This document shows, piece after piece, positions 1 through 6,263 of a stretch of DNA of 29,450 nucleotides; position 1 is the stretch's first letter, and each line of letters begins with the position of its first letter. The stretch is from a virus: positions 1-29,450 of IMG/VR virus record IMGVR_UViG_3300007777_000032; one strand, 5' to 3'. The notes under the pieces were generated by a model. It searched no databases and had not been told where the DNA came from. It saw only the letters and a list, made by a program, of their open reading frames with translations. The translations under genes were made by a program, and so were the position numbers.

Positions 1-39
1 CATCTTAATGTACCTTTTATTCTTGATTATTGTTTCCAT
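1..39 (-). CDS. 5' end of an unidentified gene, truncated by the window edge
   Basis: On the complement an ATG at 39-37 opens the frame METIIKNKRYIKM, which leaves the window at base 1. A second in-frame ATG lies at 3-1, exactly 12 codons later. Both ATGs are preceded by the same copy of a 22-base repeat containing AAAAGG, so both look like valid ribosome binding sites and the true start cannot be decided here. The gene sits downstream of a leader that is nearly the same as the one before the gene starting at 2471. Function is unknown because almost all of the protein is outside the window. Confidence 0.4.
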   Translation of the reverse strand, partial: METIIKNKRYIKM

Positions 40-58
40 CTTAATGTACCTTTTATTC
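1..58. repeat. 22-base direct repeat duplicating a ribosome binding site and start codon
   Basis: Bases 1-22 and 37-58 are identical (complement reads GAATAAAAGGTACATTAAG then ATG). The 36-base period is a multiple of three, so the two start codons are in the same frame. It looks like a tandem duplication of a translation start region. Confidence 0.85.
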
Positions 59-144
59 CTTTATTTATGAAGCTTCTTTATTGCTTCTGGTATGTATGAT
101 AACACACTAACATTAATTTAACATTAACGCAACATTAACGTTTA
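49..144. repeat. Left copy of a duplicated promoter-leader block (second copy at 2481-2575)
   Basis: Bases 49-89 match 2481-2520 almost perfectly (one indel, one substitution). The next 50 bases are also clearly related, including a shared ACATTAATTTAACATTAA stretch and three AACATTAA boxes. On the complement the order is TTAATGTT boxes, -10 element, a GAAGC/GCTTC hairpin, an AAAGGAATAAA ribosome binding region, then the gene. Two genes therefore share one style of promoter and leader. Confidence 0.8.
96..124 (-). promoter_or_regulatory. Putative promoter of the gene at the left edge (ATGTTA-N17-TATCAT)
   Basis: The complement reads ATGTTA (124-119), 17 bases, TATCAT (101-96). The -35 match to sigma70 is poor, but the element aligns base for base with the promoter at 2555-2527, which has the same ATGTTA and a TATACT. 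TTAATGTT boxes overlap and precede the -35, so an activator may take the place of a good -35. A GAAGC/GCTTC hairpin starts about seven bases after the -10. Confidence 0.45.
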
Positions 145-182
145 TTAATAAAGGGGTACCTAAACACCCCTTACATAATTCA

Positions 183-1328
183 TCAGTCTGCGAAAACCTC
201 CATTTTGTATGTGATTGTACCGTTCGGCTGAACAATCCACATCGCTTGCTGAGGTCTCTCAAATTCGAAGTTCATTGAGAAGCACCATTCATCCATGCCT
301 TTTGTACAACCGTTTGCAATCAAACCATTTTGAAACATAAGAGTATGAAAGTGACCGAAAATCATTGTATTAAACCCTTGACCAATAGCTTCATAGTTCT
401 TTTTCTTCTTGAGTTCATTGCGCTTCCAGGGCAAAAGTGGGCCGGAGACTCCGGAGCCTCCTTTGAACTGATTTCCGTGTGTTAACAAGAATTTATGACC
501 ATTGACATCAAAGCGTTTATCAAATCCATCTGAAACATCTATACTTACTTTATTATCTCCTGAAAATGCTTGCTCAAGAATTTTATAAAGAAGGTAGTCG
601 AAATTATCTTTTACGCCACCCTTTGCTCTTGGTTTTTTATCCAATCTTCCATGATTTCCAACAACGCAGGGTACATAGACTTTTCCAAATGTATCTCTTA
701 CTTTTACAATCTGTTCAGTAAGAATACGAGCTAAATCCAAAACAACATCAAGAATCAATGCTCCGTTAGTTTCACGCAACTCATCATGAATATTTCCTGA
801 AACCATATCTCCTCCAAGGGGCATAACAAAGCCGGTATACTGAGGATTTGCGAAATAATCATTCAAAAGAGAAATTCCATTATCTACAACATGATTTATT
901 CTTGCTTCGGAAATCTCCATATTGAATGTATTGACACCGCCAATTTCTGCAGGATTTACTACTTCGCCGTGATGAAGGTCACTCAAGAAAAGGCATGGAG
1001 TACCGGTTGTTGCATGCTTTCCTTTTGACTTCTTCGGCTTGCTTAAGAATGACGGAACTTTAATGTTATGCTTTGAAGCTATTTCGAATATATCATAAAC
1101 ACGCTCAAGTTCAAGTATTTCTTTATATGCCTCTTTAAGTTCTTTCTTAATTGCAGAAGAATTATCAGCCTGCTTTATTTTTTGCCTCAAGCTTACAGAA
1201 GCTTCTCCATTCCTGACAGCCTCTATGAAGTTTATTTCTTCTGTATTTAACGTTACTCTTCTATTACCTTCTTTTGAGTAATGTGTATTTCCAGTACTAT
1301 CGCTTCTTACCTTTGCTAATTTTCTCAT
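183..1328 (-). CDS. Calcineurin-like metallophosphoesterase
   Basis: A 381-residue protein with all motifs of the dinuclear metal phosphoesterase fold: DLHH (D117, H119), GGD (172-174), GNH (224-226), TH at 283-284, and GHFH (325-328). These bind two metal ions and hydrolyse phosphodiester or phosphomonoester bonds. Residues 1-110 are a separate basic, helical N-terminal part with no motif I recognise. It may contact DNA or a partner. The substrate is unknown; nuclease (SbcD/Mre11-like) or nucleotide phosphatase are both possible. The start follows AAAGGTGG by about nine bases and begins just after the stop of the preceding gene, so it is the last visible member of the 2471-183 operon. The family is common in phage early or replication regions. 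Confidence 0.88.
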   Translation of the reverse strand: MRKLAKVRSDSTGNTHYSKEGNRRVTLNTEEINFIEAVRNGEASVSLRQKIKQADNSSAIKKELKEAYKEILELERVYDIFEIASKHNIKVPSFLSKPKKSKGKHATTGTPCLFLSDLHHGEVVNPAEIGGVNTFNMEISEARINHVVDNGISLLNDYFANPQYTGFVMPLGGDMVSGNIHDELRETNGALILDVVLDLARILTEQIVKVRDTFGKVYVPCVVGNHGRLDKKPRAKGGVKDNFDYLLYKILEQAFSGDNKVSIDVSDGFDKRFDVNGHKFLLTHGNQFKGGSGVSGPLLPWKRNELKKKKNYEAIGQGFNTMIFGHFHTLMFQNGLIANGCTKGMDEWCFSMNFEFERPQQAMWIVQPNGTITYKMEVFAD

Positions 1329-1329
1329 G

Positions 1330-1788
1330 TTACTTTACCACCTTTCGTTTATTTAGTATTTTTTCCAAATCAAATATTAACTTAAGTTCGTTATCTGCTG
1401 CATTACCTTCGACTTTTATAAAGAATGCTGAATTAAAGAGATTGTCTTTTTCTTTTAATTCTTTGAAAAGTACAGGATACCCTGCTTCTCTATCAATTCC
1501 AACTTCATTATATTCTTCGTTAGTGTATACAGTAGCTCTTCTTTCAAACCACTGTTTTACAGTCTGTGGTGTCATACTTTTGACGCTATCAGTTTTTGAG
1601 TCGTAATAAGCATAGAACTTTTGAGATTCAATACTTATTTCGTAAATCCCTTCTCTATTTATTTCATACCAGAAATCTCCTTCAGATGCAACTTTTTTTA
1701 TGAACTCACGTTTGAATCCGAACTTTTTACAAAGAGCTGGTATCTCTGCACACCAGCTCTTATCTTTTCCTTGAGCTTTTATTCTCAT
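1330..1788 (-). CDS. Unidentified 152-residue phage protein
   Basis: Not recognised. It is a soluble, lysine-rich protein with no membrane segment. The first 50 residues (around CKKFGFKREFIKKV) look helical and could be a winged-helix or adapter-like fold, but I see no diagnostic motif. The start codon overlaps the stop of the gene at 2471-1788 by one base (TAATG), so translation is probably coupled. It ends one base before the metallophosphoesterase gene. Operon placement suggests an early or accessory role; function is not assigned. Confidence 0.75.
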   Translation of the reverse strand: MRIKAQGKDKSWCAEIPALCKKFGFKREFIKKVASEGDFWYEINREGIYEISIESQKFYAYYDSKTDSVKSMTPQTVKQWFERRATVYTNEEYNEVGIDREAGYPVLFKELKEKDNLFNSAFFIKVEGNAADNELKLIFDLEKILNKRKVVK

Positions 1789-2471
1789 TATAGACTCAAT
1801 GCTTCATGCACTATAGCCTTATCCATTAGAGAGCCTGTTCTAGCCATTTCAACAATCTCGTACATAAAGCCAAGATGTTCATTTTCATTCTTTGAGAGAT
1901 ATGACTCAATGCGCTTATAATCCTCTTCTATTTCATTCTTTAATTCAGCGTATGTTATAATTAAAATCATAACAGTTTGACGCATAGCTTCGTTGTATGT
2001 GCATTCACATGAAGTTTCGAAGAAGTATACTGCACTTGAAAGATAATCCAATAGATTTTCCATATCATGTTCTTCTTTCATAAACTCTGCTACTTCACTG
2101 AATGCTTCAATAGCTAACGTATCGCTTGTTGCTTCTATTGTTTTTGAGTATTCTTTTAGAGACTCAAGCGAAACGACATGCTTGCCAATTGAATTGCTTA
2201 CTTCAATACGTCCAGACAAATTAACAAGAAAATCAGTCTGAGCAGTATAATGATTAACTTCAACTTCATATGCTGTTCCATCAATAGCACCATCTTCATT
2301 AAAGAATGCTGCAGAAGATTTACACGTTAAGTCAGAAGCATTGAATCCATCAACTGTCAGATTGTTAACTTCATACTTTGTTCCATTTTCGTTTACAGCT
2401 TCGATATCGAACTCTGTAAATTCATGTGTTCCAATTCTTTTGTTTCTTTTGTTTACAATTGCGATTTTCAT
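1788..2471 (-). CDS. Unidentified acidic 227-residue phage protein
   Basis: Not recognised. The N-terminal 110 residues look like mixed beta structure (MKIAIVNKRNKRIG start), and the C-terminal half is helical and acidic with cysteines in SCECTYNEA. No membrane segment or catalytic motif is visible. It is the first gene after the promoter and leader at 2555-2472. Translation starts after AAAGGAATAAAGGTA. Its stop overlaps the next start (TAATG). Acidic small proteins of this kind are common among phage early proteins that act on host functions, but that is inference only. Confidence 0.75.
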   Translation of the reverse strand: MKIAIVNKRNKRIGTHEFTEFDIEAVNENGTKYEVNNLTVDGFNASDLTCKSSAAFFNEDGAIDGTAYEVEVNHYTAQTDFLVNLSGRIEVSNSIGKHVVSLESLKEYSKTIEATSDTLAIEAFSEVAEFMKEEHDMENLLDYLSSAVYFFETSCECTYNEAMRQTVMILIITYAELKNEIEEDYKRIESYLSKNENEHLGFMYEIVEMARTGSLMDKAIVHEALSL

Positions 2472-2480
2472 TTTGATATA

Positions 2481-2575
2481 CCTTTATTCCTTTATCTATG
2501 AAGCTTCTTTATTGCTTCTGTTGGTAAGTATACACTACTTACATTAATTTAACATTAATGTAACATTAAATACTC
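2481..2575. repeat. Right copy of the duplicated promoter-leader block
   Basis: Partner of 49-144. It includes the hairpin arms GAAGC and GCTTC (complement, around 2500-2519), the -10 TATACT, and four TTAATGTTA-type boxes at 2538-2588, one of them inverted. The noncoding gap 2472-2616 is almost entirely made of this leader and its boxes. Confidence 0.8.
2527..2555 (-). promoter_or_regulatory. Putative promoter of the 2471-183 operon (ATGTTA-N17-TATACT)
   Basis: The complement has TATACT at 2532-2527 and ATGTTA 17 bases upstream. TTAATGTTA boxes at 2538-2588 cover and precede the -35. The predicted transcript starts right at the AGAAGC hairpin. Spacing and -35 are identical to the sister element at 124-96, which strengthens both. 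Confidence 0.5.
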
Positions 2576-2616
2576 TTAATGTTACTTAATATACTATTAA
2601 GATAATATTTATTCAC

Positions 2617-2910
2617 TTAATCTAAGAGACCTTCAGCCCAATCAAGCCCGTCAAGCAGGCTATCAGAGCCAAGAAGCGAGTTGCCAACGTCATATGCGAT
2701 GTCAACTACAACAGCAGAGTCATTAACGCCAATAACATCATCAAACATATTTTCAATGTCAAATGTATCGATTGTAACCATTAATTCTTTTGCTGCAGTC
2801 TTGATTAAATTTTCAACATCTTGGTCATCAAGAGGTTCACCTAAAATACCTTCAGCTTCCAGATTTTCTTTAATTCTCAACATGATTTGTTCTTTTGAAT
2901 GAATATCCAT
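2617..2910 (-). CDS. Unidentified strongly acidic 97-residue protein
   Basis: Not recognised. Very rich in Asp and Glu, and leucine-rich near the C-terminus (GNSLLGSDSLLDGLDWAEGLLD), with no Cys and no membrane segment. It starts after AAAGGAATAAAGGTA, the same ribosome binding leader used by the genes at 2471 and at the left edge. A small acidic protein of this sort could be a DNA mimic or a host-protein binder, but nothing proves it. Confidence 0.7.
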   Translation of the reverse strand: MDIHSKEQIMLRIKENLEAEGILGEPLDDQDVENLIKTAAKELMVTIDTFDIENMFDDVIGVNDSAVVVDIAYDVGNSLLGSDSLLDGLDWAEGLLD

Positions 2911-2948
2911 TTTACTATTACCTTTATTCCTTTAATTGTTTTTTTGGT

Positions 2949-2969
2949 GCGGGTTATAAAGCGACCCGT
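2949..2969. other. GC-rich hairpin in the leader of the 2910-2617 gene
   Basis: CGGGT (2950-2954) pairs with ACCCG (2964-2968) around a nine-base AT-rich loop, inside a GC-rich patch (2948-2981) surrounded by AT-rich DNA. It begins just after the stop of the upstream gene. On the transcribed strand it is followed by an A-run, not a T-run, so it is not an intrinsic terminator. It could be an RNA processing or regulatory structure. Confidence 0.45.
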
Positions 2970-2982
2970 GGCGCTGACCGGC

Positions 2983-3366
2983 TTATTGTACTATTTCGAA
3001 AATGTCGTAATGAGTTTCTAATGCACATGAAAGGACTTCTTCAACTGCTTTATAGATATTTACTTTATTTTGTTCTGAAATCTCAATTATAACTCTTTTA
3101 ATGAATTCTTCACTATTTGTGCATTCAAAACCTTCTCTTTCAGATAAGTTACTTTCTACCTCTGAGCATTCAGTACAAATTATTTCAGAAAGTAAAACAT
3201 TATTGATGTATTCAGAGATATTGCATTTATCGATTTCTGAAGTCACTTCTTCGTAGAATGAAGTTACAATATCCAAAGACTTTTCTGAGTCAATTCCATT
3301 AGCTTCTAAGAAATTAATTTCGTTCTGTGCTACTGCTTTGATTGCTACTTTATTAAGTGTGTTCAT
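2983..3366 (-). CDS. Unidentified acidic 127-residue protein
   Basis: Not recognised. Helical, Glu-rich, with four cysteines (IICTECSEVES, FECTNSEE, LSCALETH). The CTEC pair could bind metal with a partner, but spacing does not match a known zinc finger. It starts after AAAGGCGG and is the first gene downstream of the 237-base regulatory gap at 3367-3603. No membrane segment. Likely early or accessory. Confidence 0.7.
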   Translation of the reverse strand: MNTLNKVAIKAVAQNEINFLEANGIDSEKSLDIVTSFYEEVTSEIDKCNISEYINNVLLSEIICTECSEVESNLSEREGFECTNSEEFIKRVIIEISEQNKVNIYKAVEEVLSCALETHYDIFEIVQ

Positions 3367-3420
3367 TTTGATACCGCCTTTAGTTTTTTTATCAGCATAC
3401 TTTCTTCGTCTGATATGTCT

Positions 3421-3449
3421 ATATTAATCTTTTTGAAAATCTTTGTCAA
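3421..3449 (-). promoter_or_regulatory. Putative sigma70 promoter (TTGACA-N17-TAATAT)
   Basis: The -35 is perfect (3449-3444) and the -10 is weak. The 18 bases over and upstream of the -35 (complement GAAAGAAAAAGCTTGACA) are identical to those at 29013-29030, so a recurring upstream element supports it. It would drive the genes from 3366 leftward. Confidence 0.5.
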
Positions 3450-3521
3450 GCTTTTTCTTTCTTTTATCTTAAGTGACGAGCGAATTTGCTAATGCAATAA
3501 CTACTCGTTTTCGATATTGTT

Positions 3522-3550
3522 ATTCTCTCATGAATGAAGTATTAAGTCAA
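3522..3550 (-). promoter_or_regulatory. Putative sigma70 promoter (TTGACT-N17-GAGAAT)
   Basis: TTGACT at 3550-3545 with GAGAAT 17 bases on, in the gap after the holin gene. TTAATGTT boxes at 3573-3598 lie just upstream, as in the other left-module promoters. Together with 3421-3449 this gives tandem promoters for the 3366 gene. The rest of the 3367-3603 gap holds nothing else I can name. Confidence 0.4.
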
Positions 3551-3603
3551 GCGATTAATGCATGTTTTTTTAATTATTAACAAACATTAACATACCGTTT
3601 ATG

Positions 3604-4119
3604 TTATTTTAATTTATCTGTCTTGTGCTTCGATCCTGCACTTGAACCGAGCCAGAAATTCATAATCTGAACTTGAGCTGCTGTCATAACGCCCAACAAA
3701 ATATTAAATTCAGACTTAATACTTTGTGCAATCTCAACGTTTCCACTTAAAAACATGTACATTGTAACGAAATATCCAATTATATATAGTGTAGAAAGTG
3801 TAACTTGAGGAATTATAGAAGTTGACTTAGCCAAGTCTCGTGCCGAATCCCTATCTTTAGAATGCAAGTCCTCCTCTTTAAGCTCAAGCTCTCTCATTGT
3901 TTTCAAGAACTCTTTTTCAGCAAGTTTTAATTTAATAGCTTGCTCGGGAGTCATTGACTTCATTGCTTCTTGAAGCTGGGACTCTTCGTTGCCCTTCTCA
4001 GGCTCTACGCCAAGCAACTTTAATGCAGCAGACGCTGCCATGCCTCCAAATGGCCCACCCACTGCTGTAGCAAGCATTGGAGCTACTGACGACAGTGCTG
4101 ATTTCCAATTAAAACTCAT
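3604..4119 (-). CDS. Holin of the three-transmembrane-segment family
   Basis: A 171-residue protein with an N-terminal small-residue hydrophobic stretch (12-37, Ala/Gly rich), a charged coiled-coil middle (45-98), and two clear membrane segments (103-125 and 138-158). It ends in WLGSSAGSKHK, the terminal signature of 3TM holins known from gene transfer agents and siphophages. It would open the inner membrane so that lysozyme reaches peptidoglycan. Its ATG overlaps the stop of the small membrane protein upstream (ATGA), and the lysozyme gene comes just before that, so the lysis genes form one coupled cassette. Confidence 0.85.
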   Translation of the reverse strand: MSFNWKSALSSVAPMLATAVGGPFGGMAASAALKLLGVEPEKGNEESQLQEAMKSMTPEQAIKLKLAEKEFLKTMRELELKEEDLHSKDRDSARDLAKSTSIIPQVTLSTLYIIGYFVTMYMFLSGNVEIAQSIKSEFNILLGVMTAAQVQIMNFWLGSSAGSKHKTDKLK

Positions 4120-4325
4120 GATATGGCGCTCCTTCCAAATATTTCAAACCATGCAACTATTGACAATGCAGAGAATGCTGATACAATACCAAGAACTTTC
4201 CAGCTATTTTTATAGAATTTATTATAAGCTTCATACTTATATATGCAGTAGTGAATTATTGCAGTTATTGAGGACGTTATAAATATTAATACAAGAAAGG
4301 TTACAATGCTCAATGATTCCATCAT
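4116..4325 (-). CDS. Small two-transmembrane protein of the lysis cassette, possible second holin or antiholin
   Basis: 69 residues with two hydrophobic segments (about 6-27 and 43-63) joined by a basic, tyrosine-rich loop. It overlaps the lysozyme stop (ATGATG at 4325-4320; either ATG could start) and the next gene (ATGA). Size and position between lysozyme and a 3TM holin suggest a holin partner or antiholin, or an accessory lysis protein. No sequence signature settles this. Confidence 0.7.
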   Translation of the reverse strand: MMESLSIVTFLVLIFITSSITAIIHYCIYKYEAYNKFYKNSWKVLGIVSAFSALSIVAWFEIFGRSAIS

Positions 4326-4798
4326 GAGTATTTGCCGGTTTCCATCATTTTAGAAAGCTCATTGGCTCTTCTGTGTACTTGTTTAGCCCATTTACTACAT
4401 AGCATTTCAACAGAAGCATCGTCAAACCTTCTCTCTTTAATATACTGAAGTGTTCTTTTGAACTTGCTCAGCCTGCCAAAACCAAGGTTAAACATCATAT
4501 CAATTAGAACGTCCTTTCTAACATTGTCAAGAGTTTCAAAGTCAACATCAAGAACTCTGCATCCTTTTATGGCATTTCCGATATCATTGTCAAGTAATAC
4601 TCCTGCCTCATATTCTGAAACACCAATTGCCTTGGCAACTTCTATGCTGTCAACACCTAAAAACACCATCTCTGCCTCTGAAAGTCCAACATCGTCAAGG
4701 TTTCTTCCATATCCGATAGTCACTTTCCCAGCAGTGCATTTGTAAGGCATTCCTCTGAATCCCTCGTGTTTCATTAACATCTTTCTTAATTCGTTCAT
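4322..4798 (-). CDS. Endolysin, T4-type lysozyme (glycoside hydrolase family 24)
   Basis: A 158-residue muramidase that cleaves the MurNAc-GlcNAc bond. With the start at 4798, E12 in KHEGF, C21 in YKCTAGKVTIGYGR and T27 align with T4 lysozyme E11, D20 and T26, so the usual aspartate is a cysteine. T4 D20C is known to keep activity, so it is probably active. The longer frame from 4876 is unlikely, because its start lies within the promoter at 4860-4889. The ATG at 4798 has AAAGGCGGG upstream. There is no signal peptide, so release should need the holin. It is the first gene of a lysis unit with its own promoter. Confidence 0.92.
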   Translation of the reverse strand: MNELRKMLMKHEGFRGMPYKCTAGKVTIGYGRNLDDVGLSEAEMVFLGVDSIEVAKAIGVSEYEAGVLLDNDIGNAIKGCRVLDVDFETLDNVRKDVLIDMMFNLGFGRLSKFKRTLQYIKERRFDDASVEMLCSKWAKQVHRRANELSKMMETGKYS

Positions 4799-4807
4799 TT
4801 TAATTCC

Positions 4808-4856
4808 CGCCTTTGATTCTTTAATATTATTGCTTCTTACTTTATTGAAGCATTTG
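4808..4856 (-). other. 5' leader hairpin of the lysozyme transcript
   Basis: On the complement TGCTTC and GAAGCA form an inverted repeat around AATAAAGTAA, beginning a few bases after the -10 of the 4860-4889 promoter. It resembles the GAAGC/GCTTC hairpins in the leaders at 70-90 and 2500-2520 and may protect the 5' end of the mRNA. Confidence 0.5.
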
Positions 4857-4859
4857 CTA

Positions 4860-4889
4860 AGTATAAATGAAAACATATGATCGTGTCAA
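4860..4889 (-). promoter_or_regulatory. Sigma70 promoter of the lysis cassette (TTGACA-N18-TATACT)
   Basis: Perfect -35 at 4889-4884 and TATACT at 4865-4860 with an 18-base spacer. The upstream AAAAAAGCTTGACA matches the element at 3449 and 29018. It sits directly after the stop of the gene at 5213-4896. Confidence 0.75.
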
Positions 4890-4895
4890 GCTTTT

Positions 4896-5213
4896 TTATT
4901 TCATTATTCCAAACTTACTTAAAGCCAATGCTCCGATAAGTGCGAAAACTAACACAACGACACCTTGTCCCACCTTTCCCCAAAAACCATTTGAAAGTTG
5001 GTCTGACTTCTTCATCCAAGAATGCAAAAATTCACGCTCTGTATCGTAGCTTTCGCCAATCTCTTCTTTTATAACTTCACGCATTAATTCTTTTATTTCA
5101 GATTTGAGTATTTTGTTTGAAAGGATACTTTCTTCTTTTGCTATTTCACGAGCAATCTCACGTACTTCAGCATGAGAGAAGTGGAGATCATCGCCTGATG
5201 CTCTGCGTGGCAT
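4896..5213 (-). CDS. Membrane-anchored coiled-coil protein, possibly XhlA-like lysis protein
   Basis: 105 residues: a charged amphipathic helical region (12-70, AEVREIAREIAKEE) and one C-terminal membrane segment (about 78-99) with a short basic tail. This layout is like XhlA-type or DUF-type single-pass lysis helpers next to endolysins, but no diagnostic motif is present. It follows the 95-residue structural gene by a TAATG overlap and precedes the lysozyme promoter. It could also be a virion or tail-associated membrane protein. Confidence 0.7.
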   Translation of the reverse strand: MPRRASGDDLHFSHAEVREIAREIAKEESILSNKILKSEIKELMREVIKEEIGESYDTEREFLHSWMKKSDQLSNGFWGKVGQGVVVLVFALIGALALSKFGIMK

Positions 5214-5500
5214 TACTCGAAAAGCTCTCTAATATTAAGCACAGCAGTTTCTCCACGAATTCCATCTGCAAGGCTCTGAAGCTTATAAATACCTGCAACA
5301 GGAAAGGTTCCGGAACCTGACGTGAATTCGATTTGAGTGTTGTTTGTGCCGTTTATTGCGCATGCTACATTAGTTACAGAAGAGTCCGGTGATTGTATTG
5401 CACACTCAAGCGTGCCGAATATGCTCATGTCTTGAAACGTTTCTAAGTTAATTAGAACGCCTGACGTTGAACGATAAATTATCACATCTTGAAATGCCAT
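5213..5500 (-). CDS. Small beta-rich virion protein (Ig-like)
   Basis: 95 residues, predicted all-beta: repeated short strands ending in a SGTFPVAGIYKLQSLADGIRG segment, which is like the final strands of Ig-like or BppU-like phage modules. It overlaps genes on both sides by one base (TAATG), so it is translated as part of a chain of small structural genes. It has its own promoter at 5563-5591. Probably a tail or fibre accessory; exact place in the virion is unknown. Confidence 0.65.
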   Translation of the reverse strand: MAFQDVIIYRSTSGVLINLETFQDMSIFGTLECAIQSPDSSVTNVACAINGTNNTQIEFTSGSGTFPVAGIYKLQSLADGIRGETAVLNIRELFE

Positions 5501-5670
5501 TATAAAATCCTCGGCTCTTGCCTTGAAGTAAGGCTAAGCTCTATACCAATTGTAGATTTCACATTATAGCGTACTTCCACCCTGCTGTCAATATTTAATA
5601 ACGAATATATACTTGACTTTATAAATGCAAAGGCTGTTATTCTTGATTTAATATTGCACTGAATAGCCAT
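5500..5670 (-). CDS. Small 56-residue protein, coupled to both neighbours
   Basis: The frame MAIQCNIKSRITAF... ends QEPRIL. Its ATG overlaps the TAA of the 47-residue gene, and its TAA overlaps the ATG at 5500, both as TAATG. Two such junctions in a row leave no gap and would be unlikely by chance. A strong promoter (5563-5591) lies within it. No homologue is recognised. The frame is basic and has beta-like segments, consistent with a tail accessory peptide. Confidence 0.6.
   Translation of the reverse strand: MAIQCNIKSRITAFAFIKSSIYSLLNIDSRVEVRYNVKSTIGIELSLTSRQEPRIL
5563..5591 (-). promoter_or_regulatory. Consensus sigma70 promoter inside a small gene (TTGACA-N17-TATAAT)
   Basis: Both hexamers are perfect, with a 17-base spacer and a GC base pair before TATAAT as in most late promoters here. 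The predicted transcript starts about 55 bases before the ATG at 5500 and carries a GCCTT/AAGGC hairpin. Confidence 0.85.
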
Positions 5671-5813
5671 TAGCACATTCTACTTATAGCATTGATAATC
5701 GGGTAGAGCGGGCTTTTTAGAAATATAGCAATGATTTGATCACGAATACTTTGTGCAGTAAACCCTCTAGTTGCAACTGTATTATTCTTAAATCCTCTGA
5801 GTACCAAGCTCAT
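5670..5813 (-). CDS. Small 47-residue protein, coupled to both neighbours
   Basis: The frame MSLVLRGFKNNTVATRGF... ends AISRMC. Its start overlaps the stop of the gene at 6262-5813 and its stop overlaps the start of the 56-residue gene, both by TAATG. It begins with a short basic strand and then a hydrophobic helix-like segment (QIIAIFLKSPLYPIINAI). Not recognised. Together with the next small frame it fills a gap that otherwise looks noncoding for over 300 bases. Confidence 0.6.
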   Translation of the reverse strand: MSLVLRGFKNNTVATRGFTAQSIRDQIIAIFLKSPLYPIINAISRMC

Positions 5814-6262
5814 TACACACGCTCACGTTTATAAACTTGTGTCTCTGAAGGGATTCCTGCAGCATCAAACAAATTAAATCTTGCAACTTCTGTAAGTCCA
5901 TCCGGCGTATGGAAAATCATCTGATTATTCAGTATTTCCCATTTACCACCTTCAATTTGAGATGCAAATTCTGCATTTGAAGCAACTGAAATGAATTCAG
6001 CACGGCCAAAAATAGTGTCTGCGATTTCTTCAGAAATTTCATTGTAAGGCAGTCTGAATATAAACTGAATGTTATTTAATGCAGAGCTTACAACTCCCCA
6101 CTCCATTGCTGTAGTTAGATTTACATCAGCACGATAAACACCTGAGACAGAAGTCTCAGGCATTACCGCAGATGTTACGATTATATCATTGATATCATAG
6201 AAGTCAATAGTTAAATCGGTTATACCTGAATCAGAACCATATCGAAATGGTCTAACAGCCAT
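5813..6262 (-). CDS. Tail or fibre-associated structural protein with conserved phage C-terminal motif
   Basis: 149 residues. An N-terminal beta part (ITDLTIDFYD..., Ig-like) is followed by a C-terminal segment (about 110-149) of the form GGKWEILNNQMIFHTPDGLTE...FNLFDAAG. Comparable GGKW-NQMIF-DG-TE segments recur in phage tail and fibre proteins. The gene starts one base after the stop of the Ig-like protein upstream and ends in a TAATG overlap. Likely virion, receptor-binding apparatus or its assembly. Confidence 0.7.
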   Translation of the reverse strand: MAVRPFRYGSDSGITDLTIDFYDINDIIVTSAVMPETSVSGVYRADVNLTTAMEWGVVSSALNNIQFIFRLPYNEISEEIADTIFGRAEFISVASNAEFASQIEGGKWEILNNQMIFHTPDGLTEVARFNLFDAAGIPSETQVYKRERV

Positions 6263-6263
6263 T

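Noticed and set aside
1274-1606. Plus-strand 110-residue frame with hydrophobic look
   Set aside because: It is a reverse complement shadow of two real minus-strand genes; AT-rich antisense often looks hydrophobic.
2945-2985. tRNA gene fragment in the GC-rich patch
   Set aside because: No cloverleaf, anticodon stem or T-loop sequence could be found.
4799-4876. N-terminal extension of the lysozyme
   Set aside because: The extended start codon lies inside the promoter at 4860-4889, and the extension is not a signal peptide. The start at 4798 has a better ribosome site and gives the normal family length.
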